64,000 nucleotides of DNA, taken from assembly GCA_016703525.1 (NCBI GenBank), contig JADJBW010000001.1, positions 1 to 64,000 on the forward strand. Direction: 5' to 3'. A program made the translations under genes and the position numbers. Position 1 is the first letter of the stretch; every line of letters begins with the position of its first letter. Positions 18,079 to 28,600 of the stretch are shown here, piece after piece. Under the pieces are notes generated by a model. That model worked only from the letters and a program-made list of their open reading frames with translations, searched no databases and had not been told where the DNA came from. Source of the stretch: Actinomycetota bacterium. GTDB lineage: Bacteria > Actinomycetota > Acidimicrobiia > Acidimicrobiales > Microtrichaceae.

Positions 18079-19193
18079 TGGATCGCGACGCCACACCGAC
18101 GGCGCGGGTGTCCTGGCAGGGCCGCAGCCTGACCGACGCGGTGCTCGACGTGGAAGTGGAGGACCACGACCGCCTCAGCGACCGAGCCGTCATCGAGCTG
18201 TCCGACCCGGGCGGAATGATCGCGTCGATCGTGCTACCCGGCCACAGCATCGCGGTCGAGCTTGGAAGCGGCGCGGCCACAACCACCGTCTTCACCGGCA
18301 TCGTGCGCGGCTCGACCTGCCACACCTCGGCCGAGTACGGCGACCGCATCAGCATCGAGGCATTCGACCGCACCTGGCTCCTGCACCAGGAACGCCGCAC
18401 CGAGGACCACGTCGGCTCGATCAATTCGATCGTGACGTCCATAGCGCAGCGCCACTCGCTGGTGATCGGCCAGATCGAACCGGACGACGAGGTGCAGTAT
18501 CCCGAAACGAACCCATACCGCCAGCACGACCGAACCGACCTCGAAGCGATCCAGGACCTCGCGGAGCGGCATCGTGCACGGACGTTCGTCGAGCGGAACG
18601 ACGGCGCCGATCGCTTCTACTTCATCGGGACGCGCCGCCTCCTGCAGGCCGAGCCGCTCGCAACGCTGCACGCGGCCCCGCACGGGAACCTCGTCGAGTT
18701 CCGCTACGAATACGACGCCGACGCCGCCGCGCCGCAACTGCGAGCCGCCGGGCTCGACGCCCGGACGGGCGACCTCGTGCAGGCGCTGAGCGCCGCACCC
18801 GACCAGATGGGTCCGATGGCGATCGATCCTGCCCGACGGCGAGTGCTCGAACACCATCACGCCGGCCTCGGCACCGCGTACCAACAGGGCATCGACGAGG
18901 CGAACGCCGCGCTCCCGACTGCGCCCCACCCGCAACCGATGACATCACACGGCGGAATCACCGACCGCCTCGCGGCATCGCTCGCTGCCGACCCGACAGC
19001 AGCACGCGGTGCGCGCGGCTGGGGGCAAGTCGGAGGAACGCCGGAACTTCGTGCCAAGTCGATCGTGGAGATCGACGGCATCGCTCCGTGGGCCTGTGGG
19101 CGCTGGTACGTGGCCGCCGCGACGCACCGCTACCGGGCGGCAGCCGGCGGCGGCCCGGCAACGTACGCGACTCACCTGGCGGTGACGCGATGA
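18078..19193 (+). CDS. Spike hub protein gpD/VgrG N-half (late control D)
   Basis: A 371-residue protein of the phage late control D family, equivalent to T4 gp27 and the first half of VgrG, forming the trimeric hub on which the tube is built. It shows the typical opening ARVSWQGRSL and central hub motifs TVFTGIVRGS and RISIEAFDRTWLL. The OB-fold spike is encoded separately by the next gene, with a 4-base ATGA overlap. Its length is normal for gpD. Confidence 0.88.
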   Translation: MDRDATPTARVSWQGRSLTDAVLDVEVEDHDRLSDRAVIELSDPGGMIASIVLPGHSIAVELGSGAATTTVFTGIVRGSTCHTSAEYGDRISIEAFDRTWLLHQERRTEDHVGSINSIVTSIAQRHSLVIGQIEPDDEVQYPETNPYRQHDRTDLEAIQDLAERHRARTFVERNDGADRFYFIGTRRLLQAEPLATLHAAPHGNLVEFRYEYDADAAAPQLRAAGLDARTGDLVQALSAAPDQMGPMAIDPARRRVLEHHHAGLGTAYQQGIDEANAALPTAPHPQPMTSHGGITDRLAASLAADPTAARGARGWGQVGGTPELRAKSIVEIDGIAPWACGRWYVAAATHRYRAAAGGGPATYATHLAVTR

Positions 19194-20020
19194 ACGCACC
19201 GCCGAACCACGGGTCGGGCGACCTGCACCGCCACGTGGGCCGCTACTACGGCAAGTACCGCGCGTCCGTGGTCGGCATCGACGACGCCGACCAGCTGGGA
19301 GCGATCGACGTGACGGTCCCGTCGGTGTTCCCCGACGGCCACCGCGTGCGAGCACGGGCCTGTTTCCCCCCGGGCACGTTCTGGGTGCCGCCGATCGGCG
19401 CGACCGTCTTCGTCGAGTTCGAGGCCGGCGACCCGGCCCAGCCGCTGTGGGTCGGTGTGTGGCACGCGGTCGGAAGTCCGCCGGAGAAGTCCGCTGTCAG
19501 CCCGCCCGAGGTGCGCATGCTGCACACCCCGTCGGGACACGAGATCAGATTCCACGATCGCGAAGGGGAGGAGCGCATCGTCGTGCGGCACCGCAGCGAC
19601 GCGTTCCTGTCGATCGACGAACACGGCAGCGTCGTCGTGGCGGCGAAGGACGGCTCGTACGTGTACCTCAACGCCGACACCGGCGAGGTCAGCATCGTGT
19701 CGAAGCAGGGCCACCTGGTCTCGATGAACGACGACGGCGTTGCGGTCGCGAGCCACGACGGGTCGGTGGTCGATCTCGGATCCAAGGTGAAGATCACCTC
19801 GCCCGGCGCCGTGCAGGTCGTTGGGAAGTCGGTGGAGATCGCGGCCGGATCGATCGTGCTCGGCGGCGACAAGGCGCAGCTCTCGTTGATGGTCGCCGAG
19901 ATGTTCGCTCCCATCTTCAACGCCCACGTGCATCCGACGGGGGTCGGACCCTCGGGCCCCGCTGTCCCACCGCTGGTCCCCGCGGCGGTCAGCTCGAAGT
20001 CGGTGAAGGTGATGCCATGA
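19190..20020 (+). CDS. Spike protein gp5/gpV-like (OB fold plus beta-helix)
   Basis: A 276-residue central spike. Residues ~15-90 are a gp5 OB fold (GKYRASVVGIDDADQLG ... GATVFVEFEAGDPAQPLWVG). The rest is a strongly repetitive beta segment (GSVVVAAKDGSYVYLNADTG ... VEIAAGSIVLGG) expected to form a trimeric beta-helix. The end holds HVHP, an HxH that could bind iron at the tip as in P2 gpV (inference). No PAAR gene is found nearby. It overlaps the previous gene by ATGA and the next by ATGA. Confidence 0.88.
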   Translation: MNAPPNHGSGDLHRHVGRYYGKYRASVVGIDDADQLGAIDVTVPSVFPDGHRVRARACFPPGTFWVPPIGATVFVEFEAGDPAQPLWVGVWHAVGSPPEKSAVSPPEVRMLHTPSGHEIRFHDREGEERIVVRHRSDAFLSIDEHGSVVVAAKDGSYVYLNADTGEVSIVSKQGHLVSMNDDGVAVASHDGSVVDLGSKVKITSPGAVQVVGKSVEIAAGSIVLGGDKAQLSLMVAEMFAPIFNAHVHPTGVGPSGPAVPPLVPAAVSSKSVKVMP

Positions 20021-20383
20021 GCCGATGCCGGTTTCCCGACGTGACCCTGCCGCTCCCCGCGCTCCCGTCGCTGGGCGTCGCACTCCCCGCACTCCCCGAC
20101 CTCACCCTCCCCACACTGCCCAACCCACCCGACCTCGGCCCACTCCCCCACCCCCGACCTCACCCTGGCGCTCCCCACGCTCCCATCGCTCGGCGTCGCC
20201 CTCCCCGCACTCCCCGACCTCACCCTCCCCACACTGCCCAACCCACCCGACCTCGGCCCACTCCCCACCTCCGACCTCACCCTGGCGCTCCCCACGCTCC
20301 CATCGCTCGGCGTCGCACTCCCCGCCCTCCCCGACCTCACCCTCCCCACACTGCCGACGCTCCCACCATGCCCGCTCGACTGA
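20017..20383 (+). CDS. Leu/Pro periodic repeat protein, apparently frameshifted
   Basis: Starts at ATG 20017 inside the spike gene's last codons. The first ~42 residues run in frame as repeats of the type LPALPSLGVALPALP and LTLPTLPNPPDLGPLP. After about 20140 the frame turns Arg/His/Pro-rich, but the +1 frame continues the same repeat (LTLALPTLPSLGV...) to a TGA at 20381-20383. At DNA level the unit is 117 bases, but the first unit is 118, pinpointing one extra C in the C-rich stretch 20141-20155. The intact product would be about 121 residues of extended Pro-rich repeats. No family is recognised; position suggests a spike accessory or tip rod. Confidence 0.55.
20038..20371 (+). repeat. Tandem 117-base repeat, about 2.8 units
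   Basis: Units begin GAC(C/G)T(C/G)ACCCTG at 20038, 20156 and 20273. The second and third starts are 117 bases apart and the first two are 118. Units two and three are nearly identical; the first differs more in its opening third. The repeat encodes 39 residues of the Leu/Pro periodic protein. Confidence 0.85.
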
Positions 20384-20417
20384 CCACCGACCTCGAACCA
20401 CCAGCCCCGGAGGACCC

Positions 20418-20633
20418 ATGCCGTTGAACAAGGATCAGCTCCGCACCGCGATCCTCGACGTGCTCGTCTCGCTCGCGAACGCGAAGGAACCCGCCGACCA
20501 GCAACAGCGGCTTGCGACTGGCCTCGCCGATGCCATCGACAGCTACGTCAAGGCCGCCGAGGTGCGCGACGTGAAGGTCGCGGTGAGCCCGAACGTGATC
20601 GCATCGCAACACGGCGTCGGGGCACTGCAATGA
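20418..20633 (+). CDS. Small conserved tail-cluster protein (71 aa)
   Basis: ATG 20418 with CCGGAGGA upstream; it ends in ATGA overlap with gp25. The pattern of a short helical half (DQLRTAILDVLVSLANA), a second helix ending DAIDSYVKAAEV and a polar tail is like small unnamed proteins found beside spike and gp25 genes in phages and CIS loci. A structural or chaperone role at the baseplate is inferred from position; no named family is assigned. Confidence 0.7.
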   Translation: MPLNKDQLRTAILDVLVSLANAKEPADQQQRLATGLADAIDSYVKAAEVRDVKVAVSPNVIASQHGVGALQ

Positions 20634-21019
20634 GCGGGCGACCGATCGACTCGATCTCGGGGCTCTCCCAGCCGTTCCGGGTGGATCCCACAACGGGGCG
20701 CCTCGCGACCACCAGCGGCGCGGCGAAGATCGACCAGGACATCGCCGTGCTCCTCGCGACGCGCATCGGGGAACGCCCGCTCCAGCGATCGTTCGGCACG
20801 CGACTTCGATCGCTCGTCCAACAGCCCCTCGACGACGTGCTGATCGACGCGATCCCCGAGGAGATCAGCGCCGCCCTCCTCCAGTGGGAACCCCGCGTCC
20901 TCGTCACCGGTGCGGAGGTGTCGGTCGAGCATCGCGACGGCGCGCCGGTCACCCGTGTCCACGTGCGGTACCGCAACATCGTCGACTCGTCCGAGCAGAC
21001 CGCGGTGGTGGAGCCGTGA
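20630..21019 (+). CDS. Baseplate wedge protein gp25-like
   Basis: A 129-residue gp25/gpW protein, the most conserved baseplate wedge component, linking baseplate to sheath. The family features are DQDIAVLLATRIGERPLQRSFG near residue 35, followed by LRSLVQQPLD and the C-terminal strand TRVHVRYRNI. The family's EPR-type core appears here as WEPRVLV. It overlaps both neighbours by ATGA/GTGA, indicating translational coupling in the operon. Confidence 0.92.
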   Translation: MSGRPIDSISGLSQPFRVDPTTGRLATTSGAAKIDQDIAVLLATRIGERPLQRSFGTRLRSLVQQPLDDVLIDAIPEEISAALLQWEPRVLVTGAEVSVEHRDGAPVTRVHVRYRNIVDSSEQTAVVEP

Positions 21020-22641
21020 GCGGCGGCCCGGCCCCGTCGCCGCCGCCGGCGATCGCGTACACCGACAAGGACTTCGCCTCATTGCGCGATGCCATGTTCG
21101 AGCTCGCGGCGCTGCGGTTTCCCGAGTGGACCGACCGCTCGTCCGCCGATCTCGGGGTGCTCCTGGTGGAGCTCGTCGCGTATCTCGGCGACGTCGTCTC
21201 GTACCACCAGGACCGCCTGGCCAGCGAGCAGTTCCTCGCGACGGCGGTCGAGCGCCGGTCGGTACAGGACCTGCTGCACCTCATCGGGTACGAGCTGCAC
21301 CCGCCCGCTCCCGCAACCGCATCGTTGACCTTGCTCCTCGACGAACCAACGGGCGATCCCACGTTCACGCTCGCGCGAGGCGCCACCTTCGAGACGACGG
21401 CCGATCCGAGCTCCGGCACACCGTCGGTGCCCTTCACCTACCTCGGGCCCGATCTGACGGTCGATCGATCGACCCTCCCCGTCGAAGGCCGGCTGCGTCG
21501 ACTCGACGGCGTGATCGCGACCAACTGCCGCCGCGTTCTCGACGAGCGGGTCGGCGTCTCGACGGGCGAGCCTGGCCAGCAGTTCGCCCTCGCGCAGACG
21601 CCCGTGGTTCCGGGCTCGGTGCGCGTGTCGCTCGACCTGGGAGGGCCGGTCGAGGAGTGGGACGTGCGCGACGATCTGCTGTTCCACGTCGCCGACGACC
21701 TGACCGTCGTGACATCGGGCCCCACGTCGCGCGACGTGACGGTGCGGTACGGATCCGAGCTCGTGCCGACCGCACGGATCGTGTTCGGCGACGGCACCTA
21801 CGGGCTGATCCCACCGTCCGGCGCTGTCGTGTCGGTGTCGTACCTGTGCGGCGGAGGGACGCGAGCGAACGTCGCCGCGTCGACGATCACCCAGATCAAA
21901 CCGACCGTACCCGGCCTCTCCCGGGTGACGAATCCGCTTCCCGCGACCGGCGGAGCCGACGCCGAGTCGATCGAACACGCTCGCGCCTTCGGGCCGCTCG
22001 CGTTCCGATCCGGCGACCGCGCCGTGACGCTGTCGGACTACGTCACGATCGCCCGGCAGGCGGGCGGCGTCACGAAGGTGCGCGCACACAGCTCGGGGTG
22101 GAACCGTGTCGACCTGTACGTGGGCGCCGAGGGCGGGGCCTTCGCACCCGTCGACGACGACACCAAGCGCCGCCTCATGGCGTACTTCGAGCCGCGGCGC
22201 ATGGTCGGGACGTCGGTGCGGATCAAGGACGCCACAGCGGTGCCGATCGACATGACCGTCGAGGTCTGGTGCGAGCACTTCCGCGAGCCGACCAGCGTGC
22301 TCGACGAGGTGCGCCGCGCCGTCGGCGATCTGGTCGCGTACCGCAACGTCGAGTTCGGGCGCCCGATGTACCTCTCGAAGGTGTACGAGGCCGTCGAGGC
22401 GCTGACCGGGGTCGCCGCAGCGAACGTCTCCCGCTTCCGCCGAGCCGACGCAGCCCCGCTGCCCGATCGGCTGTCGGGACGGCTGCAGGCCCTCGGCCTC
22501 GGAGACTTTCAGCCCGCCATCGACGTTGTCATCGGCGGCGCGCTCCCGGCGTTCGGCCGCATCGACATCGGCGAGTTCGAGATCGCGGTGCCCGGCGACA
22601 TCGAGGTGGTCGTGCTCGACTCGGTGGCGCGGCCGCGATGA
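21016..22641 (+). CDS. Baseplate J-like protein (gp6/Pvc11-like)
   Basis: A 541-residue baseplate wedge protein. Recognised by the opening AIAYTDKDFASLRDAMFE, VELVAYLGDVVSYHQDRLA and ERRSVQDLLHLIGYEL, and a central SYLCGGGTRANVAA followed by PLPATGGADAESIEHAR, which are typical of J/gp6 proteins. The GTG at 21016 overlaps the gp25 stop. The C-terminal part (VYEAVEALTGVAAANVSRFR) contacts gpI-like partners in known tails. It is full length, with no frameshift seen. Confidence 0.92.
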   Translation: MSGGPAPSPPPAIAYTDKDFASLRDAMFELAALRFPEWTDRSSADLGVLLVELVAYLGDVVSYHQDRLASEQFLATAVERRSVQDLLHLIGYELHPPAPATASLTLLLDEPTGDPTFTLARGATFETTADPSSGTPSVPFTYLGPDLTVDRSTLPVEGRLRRLDGVIATNCRRVLDERVGVSTGEPGQQFALAQTPVVPGSVRVSLDLGGPVEEWDVRDDLLFHVADDLTVVTSGPTSRDVTVRYGSELVPTARIVFGDGTYGLIPPSGAVVSVSYLCGGGTRANVAASTITQIKPTVPGLSRVTNPLPATGGADAESIEHARAFGPLAFRSGDRAVTLSDYVTIARQAGGVTKVRAHSSGWNRVDLYVGAEGGAFAPVDDDTKRRLMAYFEPRRMVGTSVRIKDATAVPIDMTVEVWCEHFREPTSVLDEVRRAVGDLVAYRNVEFGRPMYLSKVYEAVEALTGVAAANVSRFRRADAAPLPDRLSGRLQALGLGDFQPAIDVVIGGALPAFGRIDIGEFEIAVPGDIEVVVLDSVARPR

Positions 22642-23924
22642 GATGGTCGGATCTCCGTGCGCGAGCCGACATCGTCGGCGGACGAGTCCTCGTGTGGTGG
22701 CGCGTCGACCTCGACGAAGGCGACTCGGTCGACCAGATCCCGCCGGTCGTGGTACGACGCAAGCAGCGGGACTTCGAGTACCCCGAGCGCTCATCCACCG
22801 GCTCGGCCGACCCGATGCTGGCATTCGCGTCGACCGACGAGTTCATCGCCGAACTCGTGAGCGCCGGAGGACGGCACGAGACGGTGCCGCTCGGCCCGGC
22901 CGAACTCGGCACCGACACCTGCACTGGGGAGATGCACACGGTCGGATCGGCCGATGGTCAGGCCGAACTCCTGCGCTGGCGTGAGGTGCATACCCACGAC
23001 GATGCGGGCCGCGTGGTCGCCGCCGAGGTCACGGTGATCGACTCGGGTCGCGGGGCCAACGGGCTGGAGTCCGGGGTTCCGTGGTACTACGAACTCGGCC
23101 CCGCGGCCGCCGACGACCCGTCACCATGGCGGCGCCGCGCCATCGCGACCCCCACCGCGCCGCGACGGACCGGCGCCTGGCTCTATGACGCACTCCCCAA
23201 CATCTACCGGGCAGACGACGACACCACGACCGCTACGGGTCTCCCTCCATGGATGCCCGAGGTGCGCGGGAGCCACGGTCAGTTGCGCCGATTCCTCGAC
23301 GTGGTCGGGTGCACGCTCGACCATTTGCGCAGCCGCGGCGTCCACCTCGACCGCCTGCACACGCTCGACGATGTCGACGCACGCTTCCTCCCCGAGCTCG
23401 CGTCGTGGGTCGGCTGGGACCTCGCGATCGACCGGCCGATTCCTCAACAGCGCCACGAGGTCCGCCACGCGGCCCGTCTCTACAGCATGACCGGCACGCT
23501 GCCCGGGTGTGCGATATGGACCGAGCGGCTCGTCGGCTGGCGTCCGGCCGTGCACGAGTTCTGGCCGAACGTGTTCTTCACCAACCACGTGGGCGACGCG
23601 ACGGTTCCCCTCGACAACGGCTCGTTCACGGTCGACACCGGCGACCCCGCCGCGCTCGCGCTCGGCACCCGTACCGACACGGCCGCCTACACGCACGACG
23701 CGAGCCCCGACGGCCGCTACGCACTCGACAAGGTGGGGCTGTTCGTCACGCCCGAGCCGTCGCAGACCGCCGTCGAGGTCGACGCCCTCCGGCGGCGGCT
23801 CCTCGACAATCAGCACGTGTTCCTACCGGCCAACGTTCGAGCGGTGGTCGTGATCGAGGCGGACGACGACGAGGTGCACGAAGAAGTGGTCGTCGCGGTG
23901 ACATCCAGTACGGATCAGATCTGA
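22638..23924 (+). CDS. Baseplate wedge protein, tail protein I/gp7-like (Pvc12-like)
   Basis: A 428-residue protein beginning at ATG 22638, overlapping J by 4 bases. The first ~180 residues are a variable beta-rich region. From about residue 185 the gpI-like core appears: LYDALPNIYRADD, FLDVVGCTLDHLRS, LHTLDDVDARFLPELASWVGWD and RHAARLYSMTGTLPG. This protein closes the wedge and connects to the fibre. Its last ~40 residues are acidic. Confidence 0.85.
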   Translation: MRWSDLRARADIVGGRVLVWWRVDLDEGDSVDQIPPVVVRRKQRDFEYPERSSTGSADPMLAFASTDEFIAELVSAGGRHETVPLGPAELGTDTCTGEMHTVGSADGQAELLRWREVHTHDDAGRVVAAEVTVIDSGRGANGLESGVPWYYELGPAAADDPSPWRRRAIATPTAPRRTGAWLYDALPNIYRADDDTTTATGLPPWMPEVRGSHGQLRRFLDVVGCTLDHLRSRGVHLDRLHTLDDVDARFLPELASWVGWDLAIDRPIPQQRHEVRHAARLYSMTGTLPGCAIWTERLVGWRPAVHEFWPNVFFTNHVGDATVPLDNGSFTVDTGDPAALALGTRTDTAAYTHDASPDGRYALDKVGLFVTPEPSQTAVEVDALRRRLLDNQHVFLPANVRAVVVIEADDDEVHEEVVVAVTSSTDQI

Positions 23925-23936
23925 TCGGGGAACAGC

Positions 23937-25631
23937 ATGGTCGGCAACTTTTCGAACCACGGCATCGACACCTTCGATCCCGACAAGGACTACATCGGGA
24001 TCAGGCTGCAACAGGGCGTACCGCTACTCGACCGCGACTGGAACGAGCTCGAGGACATCCGTCGCGCGGCCGAGCGAACCATCCGCCAGGTGTACCTGGG
24101 CGACGGCGTGCCGACCCAACGGGACTTCGCGGTGCGCCCAGCAGGACTCGACGACGAGGTTGAGATCGCACCCGGACACGCGATCGTCGCCGGGTTCGAC
24201 GTGTGGAGCCGGGCGGCGGTGACACTGTCGGAGCAGGGCGCGAGCGTGCCGCTGCCGCCCGCCCGCACTGCGACCGACATCGTCGAGCTATGGCTGACGG
24301 TCGCGACGACCCGGGTCGACTCGACCGTCGACGCGGACCTGCGCAACGACCAGGATGTCGGCATCGAGACGTGCGTGCGCGACCGACTCGACTGGGTGGT
24401 CGTCGCCGTCTACGACGGCGACCCGCCACCCGACTCGGCGATGCTGCTCGCTCGGGTCGTGCGTCGAGCGGGCGACCGCAGCGTGCGCGACGACGACATC
24501 GCGGATGCGCGCCGTGTGGGCATCAACCTGGGCGCCGTCAGCGACCGGGTGGCCGAGGCGCTGCGCCGATGCGACGTGCTCGACGCGAAGGTCCTCGCCG
24601 CCCTCGCGCGCCTCGAGGCGGTGCAGCGCGACGTGAACGAGCTGTTCTGGGAGCTCTCGGTCGGGGCCGACCGGACCGACGTGCTCTTCGGGGCGAAGGC
24701 GACCGTCACCGTGACGGTGCGCAACCGCAACGGGGTGCCGATCCCCGGCGCGAGGCTTGCGTTGTCGAGCGACTGGGGAACGCTGCCAACCACATCGGTC
24801 ACCGCCTCTGCGACCGGCGAGGCCACGTTCGAGCTGGTGGGGGTCGCGCCCGAGGTGCCGTTCAAGTTGGCCGACTTCGGCGTCCTCGGGCAGGTCGCGC
24901 TCAAGGTCGAACAGGTGACGCTGAAGAACCCCGGCGCGATCCAGTTCGCGAAGCTGACGCTCGACCCGAACGAGGTGGCCGTCGTGTCGAAGTACCTTCC
25001 CGCCGCGCATCTCGTCGACCTGGTCAGCGATGTCGCCTCGCCGCAGCTGGTCGAGCGACCGCCGGAGCGCACGGCAACGGTCACGATCCATGCGATGGAG
25101 GCGAACGGAGCCATCGTGCGGGGGGTGGGCACCGTGCAGATTCGGTTCGGCCAGTGGGTGCGGCCCTGGATGCTGTCGAAGCTCGGCCAGATCGCGCAAC
25201 AGGTGCAGGTGGAAGCCCGGGTGGGTGACGCACTCCGGCGCCACCTCGACCCCGCCACGGGCGTGCTCGACACGACGAAGCTCTCGACGAGTGAACTGCC
25301 GCGCCTGTTCCAGTCGGTCGACGTGACGACCTCCGACGCCATCAAGTCGGCGCTGTTCGACGACCGCGGCCTCGCCGACGAGCAACTGCACGGCAGCGGC
25401 GTGATCGCCCAGACGCTCGCGCAGGAGGCCACCTCGTTGGTGGGCGCCGCGACCGCCCGGGCGATCACCACCCAGGTGCGGCAGTTCGAACAGGACACCG
25501 ACCTGCCGGCCTTCGGCAGCGCGCAAGCGATCGCAGCGACCTCCGAGCTCACCCAGGCGACGGCACAGCTCTCGGCCGGGCTTGCCCAGAGCCAGAAGCA
25601 GATGTTCTCGCTGCGTATGCGAGGCGTGTGA
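23937..25631 (+). CDS. Tail fibre base protein (DUF6519/DUF4815-like) with Ig-like domain
   Basis: A 564-residue protein. The first ~180 residues carry the GVPLLDRDWNELEDIRR motif and a strand-rich module typical of CIS/phage fibre-attachment proteins of the DUF6519/DUF4815 sort. A coiled-coil-like helix (LAALARLEAVQRDVNELFWE) leads into an Ig-like domain (ATVTVTVRNRNGVPIPGARL ...), and the C-terminal ~200 residues are helical and Gln/Ala-rich. GGGAAC precedes ATG 23937. It likely anchors the next, PASTA-containing, protein to the baseplate. The family name is tentative; the position supports it. Confidence 0.72.
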   Translation: MVGNFSNHGIDTFDPDKDYIGIRLQQGVPLLDRDWNELEDIRRAAERTIRQVYLGDGVPTQRDFAVRPAGLDDEVEIAPGHAIVAGFDVWSRAAVTLSEQGASVPLPPARTATDIVELWLTVATTRVDSTVDADLRNDQDVGIETCVRDRLDWVVVAVYDGDPPPDSAMLLARVVRRAGDRSVRDDDIADARRVGINLGAVSDRVAEALRRCDVLDAKVLAALARLEAVQRDVNELFWELSVGADRTDVLFGAKATVTVTVRNRNGVPIPGARLALSSDWGTLPTTSVTASATGEATFELVGVAPEVPFKLADFGVLGQVALKVEQVTLKNPGAIQFAKLTLDPNEVAVVSKYLPAAHLVDLVSDVASPQLVERPPERTATVTIHAMEANGAIVRGVGTVQIRFGQWVRPWMLSKLGQIAQQVQVEARVGDALRRHLDPATGVLDTTKLSTSELPRLFQSVDVTTSDAIKSALFDDRGLADEQLHGSGVIAQTLAQEATSLVGAATARAITTQVRQFEQDTDLPAFGSAQAIAATSELTQATAQLSAGLAQSQKQMFSLRMRGV

Positions 25632-25632
25632 C

Positions 25633-28600
25633 GTGGCCGTGCACGGCAGGGTCCGCGACACGCTGTGGGACGCCCGGCGGCGCGTCTCGCTCCGTACCGA
25701 CTGGAGGGACAATCTCGTCACGTTTGCGTTCGCGGATGCGATCGGCGAGCTGCTCGTGGGTTCACGCCATGCGCGTCGGCTGGGCTGGCTCGCGGTCGGC
25801 CGAGGCGACGACAGTTGGGATGCGGCCGCGCCCGCACCCGACCGGGGTCGACGCGCGCTGCACGATGAGATGGCGCGTCTGCCGCTCGTCCCCGGATCGA
25901 CCCTGACCTACCACCCGCGCCTGCGCCAGGTGCGGGCCTCCGCCCGCTTCGGGCCCGGCACCGCAACGGGCTCGATTCGAGAACTCGGCGTGATCGCCGG
26001 CGTCGCGTCGATCCGGCCGGCGAGCGGAACCACCGTGAACCACCTCGTGCACGACCCGATCGACAAGGGCCCGGCGGACACACTCGTGCGCGAGGTCACC
26101 TTCGATCTCGACGAGCAGTGGTCGTCTGGACTGCGCGACCTCATCGGCGGGCTACTGACCGGACGATCCGGTCTGGCCGGCCTCCGCTGGTTCGTCGCCG
26201 GATCATCCGATGCGACGCCCGCGAGCCCGGCACGGCGGCTCGCAGCGGAGACGGTCCGCCGGCCACTCGACGCCACCTCGTTGCGCTACGACCCGGCCCG
26301 CCGTGCGGTCGACGTGGCGGTCCACCTCGGCCTCGGCGCGGGCGCACCCGAGATCCGAGAGTTCGGTGTGAGTGGGGGCGGGGTTGCCCCCACCTCGCCG
26401 ATCTCGGAGGACGTGACCGGCGCGCCCAACACAGGCACCCCTGACACCGGCGCGGCCGACACCGGCGCCGACGACGCGACGACCGCTCCGCCGGAGTACC
26501 TCGCTGCCCGGGTCACGGTCTCGCCGATCGACCGGACGCGCCCGGTCGGGCTGACGGCACGGCTCACGATCCCGCTGGTGGAGCGCGGCGCCGTGCCCGT
26601 CCCCGACCTCGCGCACCGCACGATCGACGAGGCGACAGCCGCGCTGCGCGACGCGGGCCTGTTGCTCGGCGATGTCGGCGTCGTCGAGGCCGACACGCCC
26701 GATGCACTCGGGCGCATCGTGACCCAACGACCGGACGCCGGCACCGCGGTCAACGAGGGCCGGCCGATCGCGGCCGAAATCGGGGTTGCCCGTCGATCGG
26801 TCGTGCCCGCCGTCGCGGGCCTGAGCCCGACCCGAGCGCGAGCCGCGCTCGATGCGGCGGGGTTCGTCGACGGCGGCACGACGACCATCCCGACGCACCG
26901 CAGCACGGCCGCGGTCGTGGGAAGCGAGCCGCCGGCCGGCACCGCCCGCGGCGTCGCCACGCGTGTGACCCTGCTCGTGGAGGTGCCGACCACGATCGAA
27001 ACGCCGGAGCTTCGAGGCCTCCGGCCGAGCACCGCATCGCTGCTTCTCGCCCGGGCGGGACTCCGCCTGGCCGACGGAGCACCGCAGATGCGTCCGAGCG
27101 ACGCCGAGGCGGGAACGGTGATCGACCAGTCGCCGAGCGCGGCCGAGCGGGTCGCGTACGGCTCAGCGGTCGCCGTTGTCACCGCGTCGCCGGTCGAGCT
27201 GCCGGTGACCGACCTGGTCGGCCGCCCGATCGACGACCTGTTGGCGATGCTCGCCGCCGACGCCCGATTCGTGCTCGGCCGCGTGACCCGGAGTGCCGCT
27301 GACGGGCCCGAGGGGGTCGTCCTCTCGCAGGCGCCGACGCCACCCGCCACGGCACCGCCGGGAACGGCGATCGACGTCGTCGTGTCGGAGGTGGCCACGA
27401 TCCAGGTGCCCGAGGTCGCACACCTCGACCTCGTTGCCGCCGACGCGGCCATCGCCGCCGCAGGTGGGGTGCGGGGCGCCGTCATCGAGCGCGTATCCGC
27501 TGCGCTCGATTCCGGCGTCGTGCTCGCATCGGTGCCGGCGGCGGGAGCCCGCACCGCGTCGACCACGCCGATTCAACTCGTCGTGTCGACGCGCCGTCGG
27601 CTGGCCGTACCCTCGGTGGTCGGCGTTCCCGAGGCGGTCGCGCGCGAGTCGTTGGCCGCCGCTGGATTGACGCTGGCCGTGAGCGCACACGTCCCCGACC
27701 TGCATCCAAGTCACGTGATCGACCAGGACCCCGCCGAGGGGACGATGATCGAACGTGGGGCCGTCGTCAGCGTGCGTGTCGGCCTCGGCGTTCCGAACGT
27801 GCTGGGACTCACTGTGTCCGACGCTCTCGCACGTGTTGCCGCGTCGGGCTACCAGGCGAGCGTCGACGAGCAGGCCGACGACGGCGCGATCGAGCGCGTG
27901 CTCCGCCAGACGCCCAAGGGTGGCTCCGGTGCGGCGGCCGGCTCGACCGTGCAGATCGTCGTGGGGGTGTCGTCCACGGTGGAAACACCGAATGTGATCG
28001 GGAGTGAGCTTGGGGCGGCACGCGAGGAGCTCGGGCGCAGCGAACTCGCACTCGGCCGGATCGAGCGGGTCACGGGCACGCCCGGCGATGTGGTCGTACA
28101 GCAGGCGCCGGCGCCGGGCACGGCCCTTCCGCGTGGGTCCGCGGTCGACCTGACTGTGCGTATCGAGCCGATTCACGAGGTGGAGGTGCCGGACTTCGTG
28201 GGCGAGGCGTGGCGCGACGCGGTGCTGGCCGCCGGAGTCGTCGGACTGCAACTCACCGAGACCGACCCCGAGGTCACCTCGACCGTCGAGCCCCACATCG
28301 TTCTGCGCCAGGACCCTGGCGCCGGAGCCCACGTCGCGCCCGGGTCGACCGTGGCGGTCACCCTGTCGGCCGCCGAGGAGATCGTCGGCGTCCCCAACCT
28401 GATCCGTCGGGAACTCCCGGAGGCGATCGAGTTGATCGAGCGAGCGCGGCTGCGGGTCGCTGCCGACGTTCCCAACGACCGTGGCTCGCTGTTCATGGTC
28501 GTGAGCCAGGAGCCGGTCGCCGATACGGCGGTCCGCGTCGGCTCCACGGTGCACCTCGGCATCACTCCCGCCGTCCGGCTCGACTCGTTCGTCGGTCGCC

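Noticed and set aside
24288..25721. A 477-codon minus-strand open frame over the fibre-base gene.
   Set aside because: His/Arg/Asp-rich shadow of the fibre gene; no start context and no family motif.
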